Assembly: GCF_002775205.1 (NCBI RefSeq)
Contig: NC_036455.1
Coordinates: forward strand, 3,510,501-3,574,500
DNA from: Xiphophorus maculatus
Lineage: Eukaryota; Chordata; Actinopteri; Cyprinodontiformes; Poeciliidae
DNA length: 64,000 bases
Direction: 5' to 3'
Made by a program: the position numbers and the translations under genes. Positions 54,024-64,000 of the stretch are shown here, piece after piece. Within the stretch, counting starts at the first letter, position 1. The number at the start of each line of letters is the position of its first letter. The notes under the pieces are model-generated. The model did no database searches. It worked only from the letters and a program-made list of their open reading frames with translations, and was not told where the DNA came from.

Positions 54024-56672
54024 ATCACGCCCATCACTGCATTTTTTTTGTTGCTTTTCTGTGTTAAATAAAATCATTTAGCTCTTCTTGGATCCATGTC
54101 GTAATTGGGCAACTTTTTATTACTCACACAAATATCTTTCCTCATCAAGAACTTCTCAGAAGAGGAGCGCAGTGAAGAAAACTGTAAAAAGAAATCCTGG
54201 TGGCTTCATATAACATGATCAGTTTAACTAACTTTGAAACTTTGATCTGGGAATGACATCATGTCAAGTTTAAAATCCTTTTAATTTTCTAATTTAAATA
54301 CTTAGTGTCCAGACCAACCAGCAAATTTCAACTTCTGAGTGAAAGTTGAACATTTAAGTCAGTTATCTCCTTCAACCATGCTACATTGCAATGTTTTATT
54401 TTCTCTTTATTTTTATGACAAAGTTATAAAGTCCTGATATATTACTGTTGTAAAAGGTTTGTCAATATGGCAATACTAGAAAAAACTTGCTGGAATATTT
54501 ACCCTGGAGAGACTTTTGTGTAAAAACACTTGGAAATTTAAGAAATTCAATTACTGTGACATTTAAAATCAACATCATCATACTGGGTGACTAAGCCCAT
54601 GGTAGTCAGAGATATTTGAAAAATGCCAAATATTGGCACAAGTTGTTGGTCAATAAGTATATTGCCTGACCTTTAAAATAATTAAAGGTAAAAATAAATT
54701 TTTTAAAAGCCTGATAAGTCCATGTCTAGAACATATAGAAAAAAAAGTTTGATATTTTTGCTGCTTTTCAGACAAACTCATGCTAATAGAAGAATATGCA
54801 ACAATTTTCTTTTTCTCTTTGTTGAGAATAATAACAAAATAAAGTCTAATAATTATTAAAGATTTCAAGCAAACCATAAATGTGCATTGGCCCAGAAAAA
54901 CCTGTGCATCTCCAATAATAACTTAATCTAATGTGTTCTTTCAAAGGGTCAGGGTTAAGCTTCAACACCCAGTGGGGAGTCTGCAGGATCACTGACTGGG
55001 AGAATTGGGAAAAAGCCAACAAATAAAGGCACTGTTTCCAAATCTGGCTCTGAAAAATCTTGAGAAAAATATCAACCTCGATTTGGTTTTTGGAGGACAA
55101 TAAGATCCATCAAACAGGATTGAGATGTTAGCTTTATACTAGAGGAATGATTGAAACATGACAATATTTCTCGTTGAGGTGACTGGTATCTCATTAGCAC
55201 CTGCTAGTTGCAGTCATCGTGGCAGAGCTGCAATAGAAGATGCTCCAAATACTCTTAAGTCTGTTGTTTGGCAGTATTTTGGGAGTTTCCAGTAGAAAAG
55301 ATAAATGGCAGAGTAACAAGAAACGAGCAATTGAGTTGTTCAGTTGCTGGAGGAGACAAAGAGTTGCTGGACGTCACAATCACAGCAAACAAGCTACCAA
55401 TAGCAACTGGGAAAAGTACTGCAGAACATGCACAGTTTAAGCACTAACCTAAAGCCTAAAGAGATTAAATGAAATCAGAAAAAGACGTCGTTTGTTGAGT
55501 TTGTGGCAAAAATCAATGAAGAGGCAGAACAAAGGCCTTTTTGCAGCATAAATTTGATCTTTGAAGTTTCTCTTAAAGTAATATTAAAATCTGATCCCGT
55601 CTCGTTCTCGTGAACTCAATGTCGTGTCTCGTCTTGAGGGTTTTATGTGTCGTTTCAATCCTCTCCCAGGTTTTGCTTATAAGCATCCAGGGAGGGGAAG
55701 CAATCCCAAGAGCAATATGATCTTTTAAGAGTCCTTTGAATATAGATCTAGGCTTAATTAGTCATGCAGCAAAAGAAAAAAAAATGATGCAAACACCAAC
55801 TAAAACACAGCCAAGCAAATATTCGTCATAAGGAAATGGTTATCCAAGCTATGTTAGGTTAGGTGACTACTTAATCTTGTTCAGGTTACGTAAAAGCCGT
55901 GTTTTGACAAGCCCATAATAGCAAACCACTAGCCAGGGCCCGTCGCATATACAATTATATGTCACTTCGATAAGCCAGCCACATGGTCAACTAGTTAGCC
56001 CAGCAGCTAATCGTTGTAAGAAAACATCTAGCTGAAGTCTCGGTGGGCTTCCGCTTCTCACGGCTTCACCTCATGGCGACAACAAGGCTAAGTTTACCAG
56101 CTAACGAGCTAACACAGCTTCAAAAAGCTACCAGGAGAAAGCAGCATTACCGGGTATGGCTTTACTTCACTGCATAGCCAACAGGTTAATTAGCTCACCA
56201 CCTGTTTTAACGAGCAGCGAAGCTTTCACAGTTGAAGAAAGAAACAAACAAAAAAAAAACGCCCTGTTGCTATAAGAGTATTGCTAATAACTTGAAGCTA
56301 TGCTAAGTAACGTCGTTCGTTTCGGCTAACTGTAACTTTAGCTAGGTTAGCAGTTTGTGCACTACAACGTTTACAACCAGTGTCCCTCCGGTGTATCCTC
56401 AAACCCGGACTGTCTACTAGGAAAACACCGGGGCTGAAGGCAGGCCTGCAGGCCGCTGAGATGGAAATAAATAACAGGCGATACTGACCAGAAACCGGGC
56501 TCAATATATTACACACAGCTACAGCCGACAAGATGTCTCGCTGTCGAACTACTGTTCGGATTCAGGGCTGTGTGTAATTCTTGAACTTTAGTAGAACAAA
56601 TTAAAGGATATATATATATACAAAAACCCGAGCCAACAAGCCCACAGACAATAAACGAGAGGGTGAATTTAC

Positions 56673-56770
56673 CTGTTTCTTTTCCACTCTGACACTACGG
56701 AGAACTGCGTCACGTGGTTTTTCACAGAGCCGCTTCGAGGAAACAGGCGCCACACCACGTGATCACTTTC
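56673..56770 (-). promoter_or_regulatory. ubap2l: ubap2l non-coding first exon and core promoter
   Basis: AAACAG|GTAAAT at 56673/56672 is a splice donor on the minus strand that fits the acceptor at 52036-52037 ahead of the start codon. Two CACGTG E-boxes (56711-56716, 56756-56761), both with a TCACGTG or CACGTGA flank, lie in or just upstream of this exon. No TATA box. The exact start site is unknown. Confidence 0.6.
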
Positions 56771-58087
56771 GGATATGTTTAGTTAAATATCATCAACCGA
56801 TTTGTGACACGCTGAAGATGTTGATGCACAACACAGGAGGCGACAGGGTGGAAGAAGCAAACTGCAGCTGGTATGTGTCCTCCTCACTGAGGAAATCAAA
56901 AACAATTCCCAGATTACTGCTCCACAGATGAAAAACAATTAAAGAAACAATTAAAAAAGAAACTAACTCATCTTTTTGGAGAATACTTATGTCTCATTGT
57001 TATTATGTATTGGTAAAGTATGCAGTATATGTTTAAAAATGGAGGACTTATTAGATAGATACAAACTGTATTTCAAACTCAAGGTCCAAGTTAAACAAAA
57101 GCAACAAAATAACAACCAAACAGATGCACAAATCTACAATCAGTTATTATAATAGCTATTATTGACAAAATGAAAGTTGCCCCAAATAATAACAGGGTAC
57201 ATCTAATCTGGAAAAGTACAACGGTCAGGAATTTTAAGCATTGCCAGGTGTGAATAAGTAGGAGAAAAGGAAAATCCTGCAATGTGGGGTTCCCAATATG
57301 CCTAACATATTTGTACATTTATAATTTAAATATTTTTATTTCCAAACTTGTTATTGTCAAGGTGTTGTATCAATTCATCCTTCAATGTTTTTATAATAAT
57401 AATAATTATTAGCCTTGGCATTATTATGTAACAGTTTACATGATACAGCAGTTGCAGTGTTACCGTTGTCAATTATTACATATATAATACCACCACTATT
57501 ATTATTATTATTCCTAATAATAATAATGACAACTCAATATGCATTTTAAAAAATGCTTTAAGTGTATGCTAAAGTAAAATTTGATTACTATAATGTCTCT
57601 ATTGTTTTTTGAGAAACCTTTGAAGGTCTACATGGAAGATTGTCAAATAAATAGATAATAATACCAGAGGTTTTGGAAAAATCTGAAAGTCTGATGTGAA
57701 GAAGTTATTTGAACTTTGTCCAAAGCTTTGTACTCAGAGATGAATCAAATAGTTTCCTTGATGTTTTATTTGTGTGCTGCCTTATTTCACCTCCACCCCT
57801 CACCAGGAGGGGGCAGCACTGCACCATCCTGTGTTGCGCACTAGTTGTCATCCTGTCAGTTCAAAGCCAGCTCAAGGTAAAACTGGTACTGGAGGTAAAC
57901 AATATAAAAAGGGGCGATTATGTTATTGCGGTGTAATAATTTTTTTTATAGAAGAATTATTCAAGTACAGACATGTAATAAAGCGGTTTATACTGCGTTG
58001 GTCGGCTTAGGCTTTTTATTGAACGTACCTTTAGCTACCGAGCTAATGTAGCCGCAATCGTTGAATTTATTGAAGTTTACAGACATA
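56771..58087. other. Divergent intergenic region, ubap2l to c1orf43
   Basis: About 1.3 kb between two divergent genes. AT-rich with ATT microsatellite-like stretches (57390-57540). A CTCF-like motif lies at 57803-57817. The last 150 bases hold the c1orf43 5' UTR. No other gene. Confidence 0.7.
57803..57817 (+). promoter_or_regulatory. CTCF-like motif between divergent genes
   Basis: CCAGGAGGGGGCAGC fits the CTCF core CCASYAGRKGGCRSY with one mismatch (G at the Y position). Confidence 0.45.
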
Positions 58088-61000
58088 ATGGCAGATTCGT
58101 CGCCTCTGTCCGGGGTCAATGTTGTTTTGGTCATGGCTTATGGCAGCTTGGTGAGTCGCTTACCGTATCTAGGAAACATTATAATAAACGGTTGTGTAAT
58201 ATTGTTCAACTTTAAAGCTTTGTCTGGCTTTGTGCGCAGGTGTTCGTGCTGCTGTTTATTTTCGTGAAAAGGCAAATCATGCGGTTTGCGATGAGATCCC
58301 GCCGTGGACCGCACGCACCTATTGGCCACAATGCACCGAAGGTAGCTGTACTTTTCTCACCTTTAGGATCCGGTACCTCTGACTTTATCACTTACACACG
58401 AATCTATTGACAGGGTTTGAGGGAAAACATCGACTCCAAGCTTTCTAAGGTCCAGGAGATCTGCTTCGAACCTCGGCTCCTATCAGAGGGGGATGACCGA
58501 CTCAGGAGGGGATCGCAGATGAGTCAGTCATATTTTTTTTGCTTCCTTTATCACTCTGCAAAATTGTTATTTTCCAGTTTTAATGTAACAAACCCACTCT
58601 CTCCCTCCAAGGTTGCTACAACTATATGTACCGAATGAAAGCCCTAGATGCTATTCGCGACTCAGGTGAGTTTTAACATTTAGTTTCTGCTGGTGGTTAA
58701 GATTAAAGGAATATTATCATCATTCTCTCTACAACCAGTGTCAGAAATTCCCTTAAATTATTTATTCCTGGGGCAAGGCAGCAGTACAAACTTATTTTCA
58801 CATGAAAACCTGCAAAAAAAACCCCTAGAACATTCTGTTACATATCAAGTCATCAATATCAGAACTAAAATACCAGTATTTTAGATCTATATCTTAACAT
58901 CTTCACTCCTATTTTAAATAATTTTTCAACTATTCAAATCACCCTTATAGTTAAAGATGGCAGGTGGATAACTGAGCAAATTAATCTTTGGAGGCATGTC
59001 TTTTAGAAGCACATCTGACACTACAGTCTCTTTGCCAATCAAAGTGCTGCATGCAGACGTCAAAGAATGGTCAGCTGAAATAATCTCCAGATCCACATAG
59101 GTGTAAGGAATTGCTATTCCAGCTTACTAGTGGATAAAAGTCTCAGGCCCGAAGAAGTTAGCAGGATTCTGATCTTAGGTCAAGTAAAATATGATAAATG
59201 CAAAAAGAAAACATATTACCCAAACCCAGGTCCCTCCAGACTTATTCCTTAAAGTAAAATCTTTATTAATTGCAGTAGTATAGTGTCACACAACCTTTAC
59301 CTTGAGTACATTTATTCTGGAGAGGAGGTAGAAACTATACTTAGAAATATTTCTGTTTTCAGCAAAATCATGTGCTAAAATTATTTGTATCCCTGCTGTT
59401 AATATTTGAACTACCCCATTTTTGTCAGTGTGGCAGCACATCTTATATAAAGAGTTAACCTACTGAAGGACCAAATGACTATCCAGTTTCAGTTCTACAA
59501 ATAAATTAATGTCTTTATATTTCAAAGCAGATTAGCAAAACAAATTGATTATTATGTGTGAATTTTAGGAAACACTAACCTCCTGCTTTCATGTAAATAA
59601 AAAGGACATAATTATGATTATTCACACAAACATGGCACAATCAGATAAAGAGTTGCTAACATCAACAGAAATGATAAAAGTGGTGACATAATGAATGAAG
59701 AGCATTGGGGTTCATCATACCTTTTGAAGAGAAACAAGTTCGTAGCATCTCAGATGCTCCACGGTTCTCAACGGTGTGCATGAGGTGCTGCTATATACTT
59801 TACAAACCGCAGAAACAAAATACATTTATTTTCAAACCTCAGAGACAGAAGTTTAGAATGTGACTTTAGTTAAGATCAATAAACATGATCAGTCTCATCC
59901 CTGTTCAGACTGTGTGTGCTTAGTCTGAGAGGAAAAATCACTACCACATTGTGCGTCACACTTTAAAGCACGACCCTAACAGAGCGCTCTTTGTTTTGTT
60001 TTGTTGTGCTGCTCATAACTTTGCACTTTTTTTTTAAAGTACAGCATTGATTTAGTCAAACTGACAGAGCAGTCGTTAATTTTTTAACAGGTTCATTTCT
60101 TCAATCTTTTGGTTTTCCTGTTTAGGGATTCCTGTTCAGGAGATAAGTGGCACTCCAAGCGCATTTACTGGCCGCAGCTTCAGGAACTGGCTGGTGGAGT
60201 TACGCAATTCCCACTCTTTGATCAAGAGCAGCCGCAGCGCGCTCATCGATCGTTTGCTTGAAGGCTATGACAGCGCTCGCCACGGAACTGGGGTAGGCGA
60301 AGGAGCAGTTATATTAACCACCTATAGCTAAAAGTGGAGGGAAGCTTGCTAACTTTCCTCTTGCTGTGTGTGTCAGGTGTTTGGCGAGGCAGAGTTTCTG
60401 GAGTACCGACAAGCTCTCGATGAACTGGTTGACGTGTAAGTGCTGCCGTGCCGGTCCAGACTTGAAAACTATTAAGTTTAGTAACAATGTTGAAACAAGT
60501 ACTTTAGATCACATTATTCATGCTGACAGGGAGAGAACTGAACAGCTTCCCAACAGTGTTTAGGGCAAGTTCTGATCTCTTCACCTCACCAGATATCTGG
60601 TGAAGTTCCACCTCCATATGTGGAACTAATTTGGATACATATCCGATTGTTTTCAAAACGTCTTTAGTCTGAACGGTCATGTTGCATTTTGTGCAGCTTT
60701 TATATCATTAATGTGACACTTGCCTCATAATTCTGCTCCAGAAAAAGACGGACATGGTAAATCTGATGAATTTGAAGTGCATCACATCACAATCCCATCA
60801 CTCCTGGCTCTGACTACAGATCCAAACAGACTTCTCTAAAGAAGTTGCAGTGAATGCTCCACAAAAAGCCGTCGCTATTAGTTTAGCTTTTTTTCTTTTC
60901 TTTTTAAAACAACAATCTGTAAGCAAAGTGCTGCTGTGACCTCAACATTTTTCTTCTGTGCATGTGGGTCATTTTGGGAATGTAAACACTTTACTAGAAG

Positions 61001-61400
61001 TCTTGTTGCAGTCGGGTTTAATTAGTACTATGAATGAAAACGCAACAAAACAAAAACAAGATAAAGATGTGCAAACATAGCCTAAAAACTGCTAGAAAAT
61101 CTTTTTTTTGTTTGTTTTTGCATCTATTTAAGTTTAATATCACTGCATAAGGACAGTTTTACCGACAGTCGTCCCTCTCTCCTCTCCTCCAGAGTGAAGG
61201 CCTACTCTAGCAGCACCAGTTTGGACCAGCAGCACCAGTCTGCAGCCAAAGACCTAACGGGCTCCCCAGTTCGCGGCACTCCCTCCACCATCCAGGTCAC
61301 CTACCTGCCCTCCACGGGTCAGCGCAGCAAGAGGCCCAAACACTTTCTGGAGCTCAAAAGCTTCAAAGATAACTACAACACACTGGAGAGCACGCTGTGA
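58088..61400 (+). CDS. c1orf43: C1orf43 homologue (NICE-3), 7 exons, 253 aa
   Basis: Exons 58088-58150, 58240-58341, 58414-58522, 58612-58665, 60126-60292, 60377-60435, 61193-61400: 762 nt with stop, all phases consistent, exactly the length of the human protein (253 aa). It starts MADSSPLSGVNVVLVMAYGS. A single hydrophobic segment (about residues 11-32) is followed by KRQIMRFAMRSRRGPH, so it is a type of N-terminally anchored membrane protein. Later blocks: CYNYMYRMKALDAIR, GVFGEAEF..YRQAL..L, QSAAKDLTGSP and the conserved end KHFLELKSFKDNYNTLESTL. The human protein has been linked to Golgi/mitochondrial integrity and phagocytosis, but its molecular job is unclear. The exon 3 donor (A|GTCAGT) was chosen because it restores the conserved Ser-Cys-Tyr-Asn-Tyr. 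Confidence 0.96.
58666..60125 (+). other. c1orf43 intron 4
   Basis: AT-rich intron of 1.46 kb with good GT and AG borders. I see no coding piece, TIR or tandem array in it. Confidence 0.6.
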
Positions 61401-61741
61401 AACTAAGACACTCAAAAGGAAAACCTGTGATTGCGCGTTTCTAGGTTGCATTTTAAAGTTCTCAACGAAAACTGGGACTATACCAGGTATCGCCTTTATG
61501 TGCACACACTTCAGAAATGTTTGCAAACTTTGGACCTAATGGGTATTTAGGCCCAACCGGCTATAGATTTCATTTTAAATTATTTGACATTTCTTTTCAA
61601 AAGCCCAAATGTGAACTTAAATATTAGTTTTTTTTAAAAATGTGTTTGTACAGATGTGAAATATTTAATTTATAACTTATTGATGCTGCTTGGTTTGTAT
61701 TTATCTGAGATGTGTTTCTATGTGATTTAAAGATGGAAAGG

Positions 61742-61747
61742 AATAAA
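61742..61747 (+). terminator. c1orf43: c1orf43 polyadenylation signal
   Basis: AATAAA, 342 bases after the stop codon; a second one lies at 61880-61885. Confidence 0.7.
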
Positions 61748-61787
61748 AGCAACCATACAGCTAATTCAGTTCCTGTTCTTCATAGAA

Positions 61788-61802
61788 CCACTAGGTGGCA
61801 GT
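61788..61802 (+). promoter_or_regulatory. Perfect CTCF core motif past c1orf43
   Basis: CCACTAGGTGGCAGT fits CCASYAGRKGGCRSY at 15 of 15 positions, 40 bases after the polyadenylation signal. Confidence 0.6.
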
Positions 61803-62679
61803 ATAACACAATTAAACCCGTAAGAAACAAAGCACCAACAGCATTCAGGTTATCCTGTTTTTTTATTTTATTTAGGTTTAAATAAAAGTGGAGAAAAACT
61901 GCAACAAAATGTCTAACTTTGTGATAGCTATCTACAGCTTTTACAGAAATACAACAAAAATATTGACAGAAGTTGAAGAAAAATACAAAACAATGTTAAA
62001 TACTCATTATTAAATATGACTAGCAGAAGTTAAGCCTGGACACAGAGCATGTTCAAGCAATACTTTGCAGATTGGAAAGTAATATAGCTTAGAGAATATT
62101 TGGAGTATAAATCCAGGGTTTTATTACATTAAATGCATTTTTTTTCTTCACAAATGACCCACTTAATGTAAGAGAAACATATTCTGACACAGTAACAAAG
62201 TCTGTACAAAGCACTGAGGAATTTAACTGTGACCTTTAAGGAAGCTGGTCACTCATAAAAATGTGCTAAAACCATCAGAATATTGACTATTTTCTCATTT
62301 AACCCAGATTAGTTTCCTATGAGTTTAACTTCTAACTTGACCTATAAAGCTGCTTATTATTTTACATGAGATGCAGCTTGAAGTTCTTTGAACATTTTCC
62401 ACTATATCCTGAAGGCTCCCCTGTCAAAGTACAAACTGCACAGACTTGTGCCCGTGTGCATCAAGAAATCATTTAACTGCTTTTGAGGAGTTTATCATGT
62501 TGCCCCATTTGTTTTTGACATGCAACAAATATCCTGCATGTGAAAAAGCCACAAAAATGAGGTTTGTTAAATACCCATCACTGCAGATCTACATATAAAT
62601 ATCTGTGTACATATATATTAACAGAGGATAAGTAAAACGTATTTACACATTCGTTCTAGATCATTTCCGTGGATGCTGC

Positions 62680-62930
62680 TCAGGATTTGATCTCTATGAC
62701 CTTGATGAAAGGCAGTACTTTGTTGGTCGGGGATGTTGGAATGAAAGGTTTGCTGCAAAAGAACAAAACAGTGAGCTGATGTAGGTCAGAAAAGCCTTGA
62801 TGATGAGTAGCAAAGGAAATTGGGTGGCGTCTCCTCACCTGTAAACAATTTCCGGCTTGTTTTCTGTGGACAGAGCAGGAGGGTCCCGTCCTGCCAGGAA
62901 GTGCTCCATGTGGTCATGCAGTTCCTTGTT
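62680..62930 (-). CDS. Unidentified gene, last two exons (runs off right edge)
   Basis: Exons 62839-62930 and 62680-62752 on the minus strand join in phase 2 with good borders. They encode NKELHDHMEHFLAGRDPPAL, then STENKPEIVYSKPFIPTSP, and end LPFIKVIEIKS and TGA. The first part has a coiled-coil-like charge pattern; the rest is Pro/Ser-rich and hydrophilic. I do not recognise the family. The gene is convergent with c1orf43. Earlier exons lie beyond 62930; none was found up to 64000, so the next intron exceeds 1 kb. Confidence 0.7.
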
Positions 62931-64000
62931 CTGCAAGCAGAAACAAGTGAAAAGCATTTACTTTCATTCTTGTATTATGTGCTGTTTTTTTAACACCACT
63001 ACCTTTTACAGAAATTCTGATTATCAGCTTTTTGCAAAAACCTGTAGTTTCATAAACACATGTATCCATATAAAGCTTTGACTACTTAAGAGAATAAACT
63101 GACATGAATTGTACAATCTGTATGTAAATATAGGCATCAAGAGGTTTACAGCTCTTTATAAAACCATTTGTACCCCCTTTAACTCACATTCTGTCACATT
63201 AAAATCACAATGTCAGAGTATGTTACTGGGATTTTATGCTTTACGTGCATCTTGGTGCAAACGTTGGTTTGGGCAGTAATCAGTAGCTGTGTTTTCTTAG
63301 ACCATATAATTGTGCAATTTGACATTTTGTAAATAAATTCGCTTAATGGAAAAATGTATTTTGCTAAAACATTTTGGTGGCAGTATGAGGTGGTTTTTTT
63401 TTGGCCATATTGAAACTGATTTATTTTGCAAAACTGCAATGGAAATACTTTTTTCACATCACACGAATCACATGATTGACAACCAGATGTTGCCACTGGC
63501 ACAAACCACGAAGAAGAGGAGACAGGAAGTAGATGTAGTATGATATGGTTTTTAATGATTTATCACATAATTTATTCATGTGTGACTTTAATTGCCTTTC
63601 TTATTTAATGGAAACACCGCAATTGCAAAATTGTTTTTTTGTGGTTTTTCTTTACATTAGCAGCATATTGACAAAGTTTTGTGCACTTTTGTAATAGAAA
63701 TGCAGATCACAACATGTGGAAAGCCTGACATACTTAGCCTGACCCCGCATTAAACTTCTCCACAACATCTGCTGGTTTTTATGACAATACATATTTGTTG
63801 TTTTAACAAAGTAACAATGGACTATTGACTGATGTGTGAGTTAAATTGGGGGTATTGGTGTAAAGGGGCAAAATGAGATTTGTGGTTCTAACGTCACAAA
63901 TTGTGAAGCAGTCAAAGGTATAGAAAGGCTGTTTGTAAAGAAACTTCAGTCATAGTAATGGCTACTTTAAAAGGTGAACAAGCCCTTTGGAGTGTCAGTG
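62931..64000 (-). other. Intron of the right-edge gene with repeats
   Basis: About 63145-63250 resembles a Tc1-type terminus (CATTCTGTCACATT, ACTGGGATTTTATGCTT), and 63290-63680 is an inverted copy of the repeat at 31720-32100. No exon recognised. Confidence 0.5.
63290..63680 (-). repeat. Dispersed repeat, copy 2 (inverted)
   Basis: Reverse complement reads CTACTTCCTGTCTCCTCTTC ... GCCAGTGGCAACATCTGGTT ... GTATTTCCATTGCAGTTTTG, matching 31840-31940. Confidence 0.7.

Larger units (their letters stand above)
61401..62679. other. Convergent 3' UTRs: c1orf43 and the right-edge gene
   Basis: Holds the c1orf43 3' UTR (to about 61760 or 61900) and presumably the 3' UTR of the minus-strand gene at 62680. 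No other frame or repeat seen. Confidence 0.6.

Overview
The window reads as nuclear DNA of a teleost fish, probably a percomorph. The evidence is spliced genes with GT-AG introns, AT-rich introns full of fish-type DNA transposon remnants (Tc1/mariner, hAT-like MITEs), a tRNA-derived SINE, and a Gmr1-type LTR retrotransposon. No species can be named. The gene order C1orf43 - UBAP2L - HAX1 - AQP10 is, from memory, that of human 1q21.3, which supports the gene names.

Layout. (1) 3-353, plus strand: the last C2H2 fingers of a zinc-finger gene cut by the window edge, followed by UTR/intergenic DNA with a nuclear-receptor half-site repeat and a LINE fragment. (2) 2978-14488, minus: aqp10, six exons, 295 aa, complete. 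Its 8 kb intron 2 holds a nest of insertions: an older dispersed repeat, interrupted by a DNA transposon with TIRs (6267-13618), interrupted at an AT microsatellite by a 5,928-bp LTR retrotransposon (6420-12347) with two LTRs identical by eye. That element has integrase upstream of reverse transcriptase (Gmr1 order) and a SCAN-like capsid. (3) 16099-21714, minus: hax1, seven exons, 293 aa. Intron 2 holds further transposon debris, including an exon of a SWIM-type transposon protein. (4) 24782-51993, minus (non-coding first exon near 56.7 kb): ubap2l, 28 coding exons, 1,183 aa, complete. Two of its exons look like in-frame cassettes. (5) 58088-61400, plus: c1orf43, seven exons, 253 aa, complete. 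(6) 62680-62930, minus: the last two exons of an unidentified gene running off the right edge.

All exon joins were found by reading the sequence. In each of the four complete genes the exon lengths sum to a multiple of three with matching phases and GT-AG borders, so I regard these models as firm. The host genes are not a pathway: aqp10 is a membrane glycerol/water channel, hax1 a mitochondrial/ER survival factor, ubap2l an RNA-binding stress-granule scaffold and c1orf43 a single-pass membrane protein. Their linkage is conserved synteny.

The most interesting material is the Gmr1-like element and its nesting, a pair of SWIM-type transposon exons, dispersed repeats that carry transcription-factor motifs (DR1 and RFX X-box-like), three CTCF-like motifs near gene ends, an unclassified 1.4 kb block with an orphan exon-like ORF, and possible fish-specific cassette exons in ubap2l. 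I see no CRISPR array, rRNA or functional tRNA.
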